Below, piece by piece: positions 36,199 to 45,090 of a stretch of 64,000 bases of DNA (the stretch's first letter is position 1; the number at the start of each line of letters is the position of its first letter). The DNA is taken from the NCBI GenBank assembly GCA_021740385.1, contig JAIOZY010000011.1, positions 22,387 to 86,386 of the forward strand, given 5' to 3'. This DNA comes from Prolixibacteraceae bacterium. Lineage in GTDB: Bacteria > Bacteroidota > Bacteroidia > Bacteroidales > Prolixibacteraceae. The notes beneath the pieces are model-generated. The model was not told where the DNA came from and did no database searches. It worked only from the letters and a program-made list of their open reading frames with translations. The position numbers were made by a program, and so were the translations under genes.

Positions 36199-36567
36199 TT
36201 ATTTTTGTTTTTGAAGTTGATTAATTAGCTGCTCAGTTGTAAAACCATAACTAAAAGCAATCGTACTGAACTCATTGCATATTTCCTGCAATTTCTGGTT
36301 CCGTTCCTTATCGGTGATTTTAATCTCGGTTTTTCCAATAAATGTACCCGTCCCCTGATGAGTTTCAAGAACATTTTGAATTTCAAGTTCTTTATATGCC
36401 TTAGCTACTGTATTCAGGTTTACCTTCAATTCAACAGCCAACGCCCTTACTGTAGGTAACTGCTCCCCTATTTTTAAATGACCGGTCGCAATACCAAATT
36501 TAATCTGGTCGATAATTTGCCTGTAAAAAGGTGTTCCTGCTTTTGGGTCTAATATAAAGTTGATCAT
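36199..36567 (-). CDS. GntR-family regulator (YtrA subgroup)
   Basis: The 122-residue protein has the GntR winged helix (FYRQIIDQIKFGIATGHLKIGEQLPTVRALAVELKVNLNTVAKAYKELE, GTGTFI) and only a short C-terminal helical tail, as in the YtrA subgroup. Such regulators usually repress their own operon. A 24-bp inverted repeat lies 15 bp upstream of the start. It is cotranscribed with the slipin gene. Confidence 0.9.
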   Translation of the reverse strand: MINFILDPKAGTPFYRQIIDQIKFGIATGHLKIGEQLPTVRALAVELKVNLNTVAKAYKELEIQNVLETHQGTGTFIGKTEIKITDKERNQKLQEICNEFSTIAFSYGFTTEQLINQLQKQK

Positions 36568-36581
36568 GACTAAATTGTTCC

Positions 36582-36609
36582 TTTGTAATAGTTATATAGT
36601 ACAAACATA
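36582..36609 (-). promoter_or_regulatory. GntR/slipin promoter and probable GntR operator
   Basis: On the minus strand the -7 box TATGTTTG (36609-36602) matches TAnnTTTG exactly. It overlaps a 24-bp inverted repeat with TTTGTA and TACAAA arms (36582-36605, 18 of 24 symmetric positions). The position between the promoter and the GntR start is typical of an autoregulatory site. Confidence 0.6.
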
Positions 36610-36637
36610 CAATTATTTTTTGTAATTCAATCTGTCA

Positions 36638-36671
36638 TTTGCAATTATTTTTAAGGGAAAACGTAAATTTG
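36638..36671 (+). promoter_or_regulatory. Promoter of the DUF1080 gene
   Basis: A -33 TTTG (36638-36641) and a -7 TAAATTTG (36664-36671, exact TAnnTTTG) are 22 bp apart. The start codon at 36708 lies 36 bp downstream. Confidence 0.6.
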
Positions 36672-36707
36672 ATCGGCAAAAATAAAGTTTAAACCTAAAT
36701 AGATATT

Positions 36708-37478
36708 ATGAAATCATTTATTTTCATTGTTTTAAGTTTTTTTCTTCTCAGTGGTTATACTGAAAAAAAAACTGAAAACTGGGTCTCTCTTTTTAACGGT
36801 GATAATCTTGACGGATGGGAAATCAAATTTACCGGTCAGCCTTTGAACGAGAATTATAAAAATACTTTCCGGGTTGAAGACGGAATCCTGAAAGTAAGTT
36901 ACGATGAATACGACAGTTTGAACAACGTGTTTGGGCACCTGATCACAAAAGAGTCATATTCCCATTATAGAATCAGGGCCGAGTACCGATTTGTGGGGGA
37001 ACAAATTCCGGGAGGTGCCGACTGGGCTTACCGCAACAACGGAATTATGATTCATTGCCAGCCACCTGAAACCATACCACTTGATCAGGATTTCCCGGTA
37101 AGTGTCGAAGTACAGCTTCTGGGAGGTAACGGGTTGGATGAACGCCCCAACATGAATGTTTGTACCCCGGGGACCATGGTGATGATTGACTGCAGATACC
37201 CCAAAGAACACTGCTACAATTCAACAGCAAAAACCTATCATGGCGACCAATGGGTTTCGGTTGAAGTGGAAGTACAGGGCGATTCAATCATTAAACACAT
37301 CATCGACGGGGAGGTTGTATTGCAATATGAAAAGCCCCTGCTCGATCCGGAAGATCCACAGTATGCAAAACTGCTTTCGCCCGAAACCGGCAACCGTTTA
37401 ACCAAAGGGCACATTGCATTGCAGGCCGAAAGCCATCCAACGGAATTCAGGAAGGTGGAAATTCTGGTGTTGGATTAG
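36708..37478 (+). CDS. DUF1080 (3-keto-disaccharide hydrolase-like) protein
   Basis: The 256-residue exported protein has a short signal sequence and a beta-sandwich domain of DUF1080: WVSLFNGDNLDGWEIKFTG at the start, YRNNGIMIHCQPPETIP in the middle and GHIALQAESHPTEFRKVEIL at the end. Related proteins are annotated as 3-keto-disaccharide hydrolases or glycan-binding enzymes. The precise substrate cannot be told from sequence. The promoter directly upstream indicates a single-gene unit. Confidence 0.82.
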   Translation: MKSFIFIVLSFFLLSGYTEKKTENWVSLFNGDNLDGWEIKFTGQPLNENYKNTFRVEDGILKVSYDEYDSLNNVFGHLITKESYSHYRIRAEYRFVGEQIPGGADWAYRNNGIMIHCQPPETIPLDQDFPVSVEVQLLGGNGLDERPNMNVCTPGTMVMIDCRYPKEHCYNSTAKTYHGDQWVSVEVEVQGDSIIKHIIDGEVVLQYEKPLLDPEDPQYAKLLSPETGNRLTKGHIALQAESHPTEFRKVEILVLD

Positions 37479-37653
37479 TTTCCCTACAAAAGTGATTTTG
37501 GCCGGAATGGCCTGTAACCTGAAAAATCATTCGTTTTATAATGGGTTGTTTTTTGAGGTTTTTTAACGGCTACATATTTTCTTTTTCTTCTTTTTTAAAT
37601 AAGGTTTACATAGCTTCAAATAAGGTTTTTCTTTAAAAATATTCAGATTCATG
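37479..37653. other. Convergent gap, no clear feature
   Basis: This AT-rich gap separates the DUF1080 gene and the convergent YhcG-like gene. I see no convincing hairpin terminator, only a short GGCCGGAATGGCC inverted repeat near 37500. Confidence 0.3.
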
Positions 37654-38736
37654 TTACAATAATTTTTTTAGTTCGTTTTCCAATTCCGACACGGTAGGCA
37701 TATTAGATTTGATTGACTCCGGCAGTTCTTTAAATGTAAATTCGCTAACACCTAAAGGTTTATTCATGTCTTGGAGTGAATATTCGACATCAAATTTGTT
37801 TTTGCTTTTGCATAAAATTACACCAATGGTGGGATTATCCACATTGGATTTCAACATATCGTCAACAGCCGAAAGGTAGAAATTCATTTTTCCTGCATGT
37901 TCGGGTTCAAAATCTCCTGTTTTTAAGTCAATAACCACATAGCAATGCATTTTGGTATGATAAAAAAGCAAATCGATTTTGCGCTCTTTATTTCCAACGA
38001 CTAATGGATATTGCCGTCCAACAAAAGCGAAGCCCTTGCCTAATTCGAGTAAAAATTTCGTGATATTATCGATTAACTGTTTTTCCAGCTCAATTTCCTG
38101 AACATTACTTTCAAGGGTTAAAAAATCGAATGTATAGGGGTCTTTAAGCGTTTCGTTAGCCAAATCGCTCATAGGTTTGGGTAAGGTTAGTTCAAAGTTG
38201 TTCAAAGCCTTTCCGCTTCGCTCGATTAGCTTCGAATCAATTTGTAATTCCAATACATTTCTGCTCCAATTATTACGAATGGTTTGCTCCATGTAAAAAA
38301 TGGCATCGTTGCACGACTGTATATTACTCAGTATTAATACATGATGTCGCCAGGGAATTTTGCACAAGATTGAGTGTGGAGGTAATTGTCCACCAGGCTG
38401 GTGGACTAATGGTGTTTTGGCAGATTGTTCACCAATTTGGTGGACAATTTCGAAGCTGTAATCTTTATAGAACAGATAGAACTTTCGCATGGCAAACAAA
38501 TTTGTTCTCGAAAAGCCATTTGTGTGTTGAAATTCATTTTTGAGGTCTTTCGACAAATTATCCACAATTTTTGAGCCCCATTTATGTTCTTTCTGTTTTT
38601 CGATAATGCTTTTGCCAATATCCCAATAAAGCATTATCATTTCTTTATTTACCGAAGTAGCAGCTTTTAATTGTGCCGACCTTATTCTATCTTTAAGAAA
38701 TATCAACCAGTTTTTATATGTTTCATCAAATTGCAT
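37654..38736 (-). CDS. YhcG/DUF1016 family PDDEXK nuclease-like protein
   Basis: A 360-residue protein with a DUF1016 N-terminal helical domain (residues ~1-180; IMLYWDIGKSIIEKQ, NGFSRTNLFAMRKFY, CKIPWRHHVLIL) and a C-terminal PD-(D/E)XK domain (KIDLLFYHTKMHCYVVIDLKTGDFEPEHAGKMNFY). Members are found near restriction-modification and mobile DNA, and their role is uncertain. Residues ~103-128 contain two related phrases VHQIGEQ and VHQPGGQ not usual in the family, encoded by two palindromes. It follows a decayed gene by 2 bp. Confidence 0.85.
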   Translation of the reverse strand: MQFDETYKNWLIFLKDRIRSAQLKAATSVNKEMIMLYWDIGKSIIEKQKEHKWGSKIVDNLSKDLKNEFQHTNGFSRTNLFAMRKFYLFYKDYSFEIVHQIGEQSAKTPLVHQPGGQLPPHSILCKIPWRHHVLILSNIQSCNDAIFYMEQTIRNNWSRNVLELQIDSKLIERSGKALNNFELTLPKPMSDLANETLKDPYTFDFLTLESNVQEIELEKQLIDNITKFLLELGKGFAFVGRQYPLVVGNKERKIDLLFYHTKMHCYVVIDLKTGDFEPEHAGKMNFYLSAVDDMLKSNVDNPTIGVILCKSKNKFDVEYSLQDMNKPLGVSEFTFKELPESIKSNMPTVSELENELKKLL

Positions 38737-38738
38737 AA

Positions 38739-39121
38739 TTACTTTTTAGTTGCAAAAAACCAGGTTATTAAATCAAAGTTATCGGTTTTAAATTTATCGC
38801 TTACTTTCTCGTTTCGGTTAATACGGTTTGATGCGTCTTTGTCGCCGGTTTTTAATTTCGGGCGGGACAAAACGAATCTCGTTTTTATGTATGGTTAAGG
38901 CATCAAGCACCTCTTTGTGATTAATTAAAACCTGGTTTCTCCGGTTGTTTATGTAAATTAATATCGTACGATTGATAGCCCTTATTATTTTCTTTGGGTT
39001 GTTTTGCCGGATAGAAGAGCAATGCAATAATCCCGTTTTCGGGGCAACATTCGTTTACCGCTTTAAAACAAAGTGGTATAATCCCCTCAAAATTAAGGTT
39101 AAAAAGATAATATTCAAACAT
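38739..39121 (-). pseudogene. Frameshifted small gene upstream of yhcG
   Basis: Three frames read in succession give one plausible protein. From ATG 39121: MFEYYLFNLNFEGIIPLCFK... to ...INLHKQPEKPGF; after a shift near 38935: LINHKEVLDALTIHKNEI RFVPPEI; after a second shift near 38855: KLKTGDKDASNRINRNE... to WFFATKK and a stop at 38739. The combined product would be about 125 residues. Both breaks lie by T/A homopolymers. I do not recognise the family. Its stop is 2 bp before yhcG, indicating a former operon. Confidence 0.55.
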
Positions 39122-39317
39122 TTTGCATAATATATTTCTCCCTTAACCCGGTAGTATTTTATCGTTTAAGCAGATTCGATGTTTGGGCGCTTGCAGCATT
39201 CAGCTTTTTGAACCGCTGCTATTTCAAAAAAAAAGGCCAAGGTATAGGTTAAGAAATTTAATGCATACAAACTTAACCTAAACCTCAGCCTCAAACTAAG
39301 CGAAACCTCAGTCTCTC
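39122..39317. other. Gap between GH31 and the frameshifted gene
   Basis: No gene is seen. The stretch 39255-39312 contains short imprecise repeats of AACCTAAACCTCAG type, similar to 33680-33760 (GGTTAAGGTTAAGG), of unknown meaning. Confidence 0.3.
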
Positions 39318-41681
39318 CTATCGGGTTATTTTGAAATCGGTTTTCCCTTCAAACGGATTGGCCTTCAAACCGGCCTTCGTAACTTCCACTTCTTTCAGGA
39401 TGTTATCCTCCGGGAGGCAAACCAATGCTTTAGCAGTGCCATCGCCAAACACTTTCAGTTCCAGTTTGCTCCAGTCCATGAACTTGGTCGACTGGGCCAG
39501 TTTAATGTGCGGTATGGCGGCTCCCTCACGCACTAGCATAACAACAGGGATTTCCCCGGCTTCAATCGTATTCCAGCCGCTGCTGTATACGTTGCCAGTC
39601 TGGTAATCGATCCATTTCCCGTTACCGGGCAGATACACATTTCTCGAAGTTACTTCTTCGAACAATGGTGCTACAAGTATATCAGAACCAAACAGGTATT
39701 CATCGTCAATTAACCATGCGCCGGGATCATCGGGGTATTCAACAAACAGGGCCCTGAGCATGGGCAGCCCGTTTTCCGATGCATGTTTGGCCTGTGCATA
39801 AATGTAAGGCATGAGTTGGTAGCGCATATTGGCAGCATCGCGGAACCCGTTCAAAAAATCGTTGCTGTACTCCCACGGTTCAGTTGGAGGTGTACCGTGG
39901 CTGCGTGTGTGTGATGTAAGCATACCGAAGGGAGTCCAGCGGGCATAAAGGTCCTCGGGGGCCGCTTCAACAAAGCCGCCAATGTCGTGACTCCAGAAAG
40001 TGAAGCCGCTAAGCCCCATTGATAAGCCTCCCCGTAAACTGGCCGACATGGAGGTATTTGTACAGGCCGGGTCGCCGCCCCAATGAACCGGGTAACGCTG
40101 GCTGCCGGCCCAGGTACTTCGGGCCCACATAATCTGTTCGCCTTTCACCTCGCGGGTAATATCGGCAACAGCTTTGTTGTAGCGCAACGGGTACAGGTTA
40201 TGTTCGTAAAAACCGGTACGTCCCGAGGCGTATATCCCGTTCAGCGGGGCTGCTTCGCCAAAATCGACTTTTATGGCACCTACACCGAGTTCCAGCAAAC
40301 CGGCAATTTTATCCTGGTACCATTTCACGGTAGCCGGGTTCGAAAAATCGAGCACGGCATCTTCATACGGAAGGTTCCCTTTCGGGTTCTTCACGTACAG
40401 TTCGTTTTCAATAATTTCGTCGAAAAGGGTATTTTTGGGCACAAAATACGGTAACTGCCACAGGCAGGTTTCAAAGCCGTCTTTTTTGAAATCTTTAATC
40501 ATTTGTACAGGATCGTCGAAGCGTGATTTCGAGAACTGGTAATCGCAGCGCCAGTCGGTTTCGAACCATCCGGTATCGAAGTGGATCACATCGCACGGAA
40601 CCTTGTTTTCACGCAGTTTCTTTGTAACGTTGCGTCCATCTTCTTCGGAAAAATAGGTAATGCGGCTCATCCAGAACCCAAAGGACCACAGTGGTGGCAT
40701 GGCTGCTTTCCCGGTAAGGTTGGTGTATTCATCAAGTACCTCTTTGGGTGAACCCAGGAAGATGAACAAGTCGAGGGATTCATCGCCGATCATCAGTTGT
40801 TGCACCCCGTTGAAATATTTTCCAAAGTCGCAGGTAATGGGTGTTGATGTGTGCATAAATACCCCGTAACCGTTGCTGCTCATGTAAAACGGAATGGGTT
40901 TGTACATCGTTTCATTCTGAATACCGTTGGCATCGTCGGTATACAACACAACTTTTTGTCCGCGTTTGTTAAACTGTGTGTACGATTCGCCCAGGCCGAA
41001 TATCTTTTCATCGGGTGTTAAGCCAAAGGCAGCCGAAAAGCTGCGTGAGTAATCGCTTGCGCGACGAACATAACAAAACGGCAATACCGGCGTATAGGTT
41101 TTACCGGCATTATCGGAGTTGTGGTTTGTTTCGGTCAGCAGTTTCCCGTTTGCATCGTAGAACAATACTTTCCATGGATTTTCCATGATCACAACACTTC
41201 CGCCTTCAGAAGTATATTTATGCCCACCTTCTATTGCAGCATATTGCCATGAATTGTCAACAGGCGCCACACCATCAACCAGCATCAGCGAGGGCTGGTC
41301 TTCAGTAAAATCGGGCCCGCTGTTCATATGGAGGCGCACCGTGCGTGGTGAAACAAATTCAATGCTGAACGGAAGTTTAGGTGAAGCTTCATACTCAATG
41401 GAGGGAAACTCGTTTGGTTTCACCGGAAATAAGCTTGCCAGCATGTTGTTAAATGCCATGCGGGTTGAGTATTCATACCTTTTGTACTCAACTTTCCCGG
41501 AAGCGGTTTCCGGATTGAACGATGCCAGGTTATCGGCAAAATAATAAGTGTTTGTAAAACTCCTGAAATCCGGGCTGATATCGACCGGTTCGTTGTTGGT
41601 TCCCATTTGCTGTAATTGAGCCATCAAAACCGATGGGATCAAAATCAAAATGGTTAATAAGCCATAAATTGTTTTTTTCAT
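39318..41681 (-). CDS. GH31 glycosidase (alpha-xylosidase/alpha-glucosidase)
   Basis: A 787-residue exported enzyme; MKKTIYGLLTILILIPSVLMA is a signal peptide, so ATG 41681 is chosen over 41705. The N-terminal beta domain is followed by the GH31 barrel with nucleophile Asp in GVGAIKVDFGEAAPLNG and acid/base Asp in HWGGDPACTNTSM. The KVDFGE form is typical of alpha-xylosidases, suggesting xyloglucan side-chain removal. The C-terminal beta domains are present. It is the last gene of the minus-strand CAZyme cluster. Confidence 0.9.
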   Translation of the reverse strand: MKKTIYGLLTILILIPSVLMAQLQQMGTNNEPVDISPDFRSFTNTYYFADNLASFNPETASGKVEYKRYEYSTRMAFNNMLASLFPVKPNEFPSIEYEASPKLPFSIEFVSPRTVRLHMNSGPDFTEDQPSLMLVDGVAPVDNSWQYAAIEGGHKYTSEGGSVVIMENPWKVLFYDANGKLLTETNHNSDNAGKTYTPVLPFCYVRRASDYSRSFSAAFGLTPDEKIFGLGESYTQFNKRGQKVVLYTDDANGIQNETMYKPIPFYMSSNGYGVFMHTSTPITCDFGKYFNGVQQLMIGDESLDLFIFLGSPKEVLDEYTNLTGKAAMPPLWSFGFWMSRITYFSEEDGRNVTKKLRENKVPCDVIHFDTGWFETDWRCDYQFSKSRFDDPVQMIKDFKKDGFETCLWQLPYFVPKNTLFDEIIENELYVKNPKGNLPYEDAVLDFSNPATVKWYQDKIAGLLELGVGAIKVDFGEAAPLNGIYASGRTGFYEHNLYPLRYNKAVADITREVKGEQIMWARSTWAGSQRYPVHWGGDPACTNTSMSASLRGGLSMGLSGFTFWSHDIGGFVEAAPEDLYARWTPFGMLTSHTRSHGTPPTEPWEYSNDFLNGFRDAANMRYQLMPYIYAQAKHASENGLPMLRALFVEYPDDPGAWLIDDEYLFGSDILVAPLFEEVTSRNVYLPGNGKWIDYQTGNVYSSGWNTIEAGEIPVVMLVREGAAIPHIKLAQSTKFMDWSKLELKVFGDGTAKALVCLPEDNILKEVEVTKAGLKANPFEGKTDFKITR

Positions 41682-41702
41682 ACTATTAAAATTATTTGTT
41701 TT

Positions 41703-41710
41703 CAAATGTA
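41703..41710 (-). promoter_or_regulatory. -7 box upstream of GH31
   Basis: TACATTTG on the minus strand matches TAnnTTTG 22 bp upstream of the chosen start. A clear -33 element is not visible. Confidence 0.4.
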
Positions 41711-41784
41711 TAGTATGGAACTCTCCCGCTTAGGCGGGATCGTTTCATTTCTCTTTATTTTTATGTTTATTCTTTTACCATCAT

Positions 41785-41900
41785 TTTGGGCTAAAGCCCG
41801 ATACACAAAAAATCTTTATTTCACCCCCGGCTTGAAAGCCGGGGCAATTCATATTTCAGCAGGCTAAATAACCTGCCGGGTAATTCAGCCGGGGCAATTC
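41785..41900. repeat. Hairpin-rich dispersed repeat
   Basis: Between the GH9 and GH31 genes the sequence has GGGCT-aa-AGCCC (41788-41799), CCCCGGCTT-ga-AAGCCGGGG (41825-41844), GCAGG-ctaaataa-CCTGC (around 41859-41876) and a partial second copy of CCGGGGCAATTC. This is non-coding and of the same general style as the repeats flanking the efflux operon. Confidence 0.6.
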
Positions 41901-41935
41901 AATTTTTACATGAACTTACAACACCAAAAAACCGA

Positions 41936-43567
41936 TTATTCAACAAAACCGGCCAGGGCATAAACCAGTGCAGCCTGCCAGTTAATGGCCACTTCGTTGG
42001 TCGAAAAACTACGTTCTTCATCGATCCAGTCGAGCGCTTTATTCCCGCCCCCGACAATGTAACCGGGCCAGGGTGCCTCAATATCGTCAGCCCCTGAACG
42101 ACGGTCGTGCGGGTTCATGGGCGGCAGGTAACCCAGGCCTGTAACGAATGAACGCCCGTACTGGTTGCGCCCGAAAATGTTATGAATGGCATCGAGCGAT
42201 GTGGTAATGTATTCTTTTTTCTGCTTTATTTTGTTCGCAACCTGCAGGTTCAACACCTGCCGTACAACAGTCCCGTTGCATCCCCAGTAATAGCGGTCGC
42301 CCAACGGACGGCTGAAAATATCGGCTTTTGCCACTTCAACAATTTTATCGGCCACCTCGATGGTTTGCTTTTTAACTTCGGCCAGCAGTTCCGGGTTTTT
42401 TCCTTCCCTGTCGGAAAGAATATACTGAAATACAGCCATGTTTTTGATTACCGGCCAGTCCCAGTTTTGGTCAACCTTTTCTTCAATCTCTGAAAGCCTT
42501 TCTTCAAAATCCTCCAAATATTCCGATTCCCCTGTAGTTTCCCATAATTCAATTGCAGCCCACAAGCGGTCGTCGAAATCGGGCGAATGGTACCCCCCGG
42601 TTCTGAACCGTTGTGAAAAACGCTTATAATCGGGATTTTCTTTCAGGAATTCATAGCTTAACAAAGCGGCGTTGAGGCATTTCTGGGCGTAAACTTCATC
42701 GTAAGGTTTGAAATAGCGGGCAGCCTGTGCCATCATCCCGGTAAAACTGGCCGTTGCGGCTGAGCTCCATTCTGTGAAATACCTTTTTTCAGTATCATCT
42801 TCAGGCATAATGAAACCTGCAAATGCATTACGGGTTAGTTTATGCGACACCCTTCCCGAGCCATCGGGGTATTGCATTTTCAGCAACCAGTCGGTTTCCC
42901 ATTTCAGTTCTTTCAGGTAATCGGGAAAACCGGGTGCTGTTTCGGGCAAATCAAAGTCATAGGCTTTCAGTTTATCGTTAAACTGCTCCCAGGCCATGAA
43001 CATCATTCCCACGGTTATGCCCGCATTTACAACGTATTTGCCATGGTCGCCGGCATCGTGCCAGCCACCTGTACCGTCGCGCTGCTGGTTGGGCATCCCT
43101 ATCGAGTCGAGCCAGCCATCTTCCATGTGGCAGGCATCGTGCGTATAAGTAATTCCATTATATTTCCCTTCAACGGCAGTGCCGCATCGCCATAAATAAA
43201 ATGCCCGCATCGAAGTGGTCAGTGCAAAATTATACACATCGGGAGCAATTTTGAACACTGGCGATTTTAAGGTGTCGTTTATCTGAAGGTAGTATTCTCC
43301 GACTTGTTTAACCGGTGAAAAATCGGCAAACTGAACCGACATTTTAACATCTTCCTGGTATACCGAATCGGATAAGGTACCAACAAATACGGGTTGTTTG
43401 GTTTCAGCATCAACCACGGCAAACGAATCGAAGCCGGTTGCAACGCTGGCCACCTTTGGTTGCTCGGGCAGGTAGCCAATTGAATTCAACCCAAAAAAAG
43501 AATTTGCATGCGCTGAAAGGTGCAAAAACAGTATCAGTATTGTCAAGTAAGTTAGTTGTTTCATCAT
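41936..43567 (-). CDS. GH9 endoglucanase-type enzyme
   Basis: This 543-residue exported protein has a signal peptide (to about AHA, residue 21), an N-terminal Ig-like domain (GYLPEQPKVASV..., ~25-105) and the GH9 barrel. Catalytic Asp residues lie in DGTGGWHDAGDHGKYV, and the acid Glu lies in FSTNEVAINWQAALVYAL at the C-terminus. It would cleave beta-1,4-glucans (cellulose, xyloglucan, glucomannan) in the periplasm or outside. Start MMKQLTY; no sorting domain is present. Confidence 0.92.
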   Translation of the reverse strand: MMKQLTYLTILILFLHLSAHANSFFGLNSIGYLPEQPKVASVATGFDSFAVVDAETKQPVFVGTLSDSVYQEDVKMSVQFADFSPVKQVGEYYLQINDTLKSPVFKIAPDVYNFALTTSMRAFYLWRCGTAVEGKYNGITYTHDACHMEDGWLDSIGMPNQQRDGTGGWHDAGDHGKYVVNAGITVGMMFMAWEQFNDKLKAYDFDLPETAPGFPDYLKELKWETDWLLKMQYPDGSGRVSHKLTRNAFAGFIMPEDDTEKRYFTEWSSAATASFTGMMAQAARYFKPYDEVYAQKCLNAALLSYEFLKENPDYKRFSQRFRTGGYHSPDFDDRLWAAIELWETTGESEYLEDFEERLSEIEEKVDQNWDWPVIKNMAVFQYILSDREGKNPELLAEVKKQTIEVADKIVEVAKADIFSRPLGDRYYWGCNGTVVRQVLNLQVANKIKQKKEYITTSLDAIHNIFGRNQYGRSFVTGLGYLPPMNPHDRRSGADDIEAPWPGYIVGGGNKALDWIDEERSFSTNEVAINWQAALVYALAGFVE

Positions 43568-43851
43568 TGTATAAAAGTTGTATCGTAATCCGCCTTATGG
43601 AACTACGAACGGGTTAAAAATAGGTTTAAAAAAACAGATGGAGCTTCGTATTTTCACTATAAAACCCCGCTTTTTTGTCAATTGACCGGAATAATACAGG
43701 CAGAAGGCAGAAGTGAAGAGTGTGTCATTCCGATCACGGGTTCCGGGAAGGAGGAATCTCACCGAATACGCAGAGATTTCTCCCAACACATCGGGATCGA
43801 AATGACACTCCCTATCGTTTTCGAGAAAGCTTTACTTCGACCTTTCATTAC
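43568..43851. other. Gap between GH27 and GH9 with repeats
   Basis: No gene is present. The stretch holds GGCAGAAGGCAGAAG at about 43699-43713, the same heptamer as around IVP cassette 1, and the 87-bp palindromic element listed separately. Confidence 0.6.
43722..43808. repeat. 87-bp palindromic element
   Basis: The ends GTGTCATTCCGATC and GATCGAAATGACAC are inverted with one mismatch, and inside GGAGGAATCTC pairs with GAGATTTCTCC, again with one mismatch. The whole can form a long interrupted hairpin. Elements of this wording are, as I recall, common between genes in Bacteroidota genomes; I cannot name the family. Confidence 0.75.
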
Positions 43852-45066
43852 TTATCTTACTGGTGTTAAGCGGAGCATCAGCACGTCGTGGCCGGGTAAA
43901 ACTTCTCCAAGTTTCTCCGTTGTTGAACCGACATCCTTGTGTGTCCATACATTTCGAAGCTTGTACGTAATTTTATCGAATTGTGCTTCATAGTCAAAAT
44001 AATCATCAACCACTTTTTCTTCATCCCAGTTGAATTCAATGTTTTTGGGAGTGGTGGTCCTGTTCATTAAACACATAGCCCAATCTCCTTCTGAGAGCGG
44101 TTTAAACCAGATTTCAACGCTGTCACGTACATCATATCTAAACCCCTGTATGCCCAGTGAATCCTGATCGATGGCAATGGCCTCGCGGTTGGTGAGAATT
44201 TCTTTCACTTCCGGGGTCATATCGCGGATGTCGTTACCGGCAATTAATGGCGCTGCTAACATACACCACATTGAAAAATGCGTGCGGTCTTCACTTACAC
44301 TCATGCCGTTTCCCACTTCCATCATATCGGGGTCGTTCCAGTGGCCGGGCCCGGCGCTTTGGCGTAGCAAGTCGTTGTCGCGTTGGTCGAGAATTTGCAA
44401 CACGCCCCACTGGTTCCAGGTGCCATGATCGATCACACAGTCGAAGCAATGGTAAATATCGCCGGTAGTCCGCCACAGGTGGCCAATGTCTTTTGCCCAT
44501 AGCCAGGGATCGTCGTTGCCCCACTCGCAAATACTCAAAACAATGGGACGGCCGGCAGCATACAAGGCATCACGAATGGTAAGGTATGCCCCTTCGGCTT
44601 TCAACCCTTCGGTATCGCACCAGTCGTATTTCAGGTAATCGATTCCCCATTTTGCATATTGCATGGCATCCTGGTATTCGTGCCCGCGGCTGCCCGGCCT
44701 GCCGGCACAGGTTGTCCAGCCGGCATCGGAGTATATGCCAAGTTTCAGACCTTTGGAATGGACATAATCGGCCAGGGCTTTCATGCCCGATGGGAAATGT
44801 TCCGGGTCGGGATGGATAAAACCGAGGCTGTCGCGTTCGCCATGCCAGCAATCATCAATATTGATGTATACGTAACCGGCATCTTTCATGCCCGAGCTCA
44901 CCATGGCATCGGCCGCTTCTTTAATGAGGTCTTCGCTCACGTCGCAGGCAAAATAGTTCCAGCTGTTCCAACCCATTGGCGGGGTTAATGCCAGGCCGGG
45001 AAATTTTTGTGTAAACCCCAACAAGGCAAACAGCATCATTGTAACACTTAAAATTGTTCGTTTCAT
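43852..45066 (-). CDS. GH27 alpha-galactosidase
   Basis: A 404-residue enzyme with a signal peptide and the GH27 barrel from about residue 22: LTPPMGWNSWNYFACDVSE, YVYINIDDCWHG, GIYSDAGWTTCAGRPGSRGHE. The nucleophile Asp is in YLKYDWCD and the acid/base Asp in GHWNDPDMMEVGNG. It removes terminal alpha-galactose, for example from galactomannan or xyloglucan. It lies 24 bp downstream of the acetylesterase gene and is probably cotranscribed. Confidence 0.94.
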   Translation of the reverse strand: MKRTILSVTMMLFALLGFTQKFPGLALTPPMGWNSWNYFACDVSEDLIKEAADAMVSSGMKDAGYVYINIDDCWHGERDSLGFIHPDPEHFPSGMKALADYVHSKGLKLGIYSDAGWTTCAGRPGSRGHEYQDAMQYAKWGIDYLKYDWCDTEGLKAEGAYLTIRDALYAAGRPIVLSICEWGNDDPWLWAKDIGHLWRTTGDIYHCFDCVIDHGTWNQWGVLQILDQRDNDLLRQSAGPGHWNDPDMMEVGNGMSVSEDRTHFSMWCMLAAPLIAGNDIRDMTPEVKEILTNREAIAIDQDSLGIQGFRYDVRDSVEIWFKPLSEGDWAMCLMNRTTTPKNIEFNWDEEKVVDDYFDYEAQFDKITYKLRNVWTHKDVGSTTEKLGEVLPGHDVLMLRLTPVR

Positions 45067-45090
45067 TTTCTTTTGTATTAGGTTTAATTT

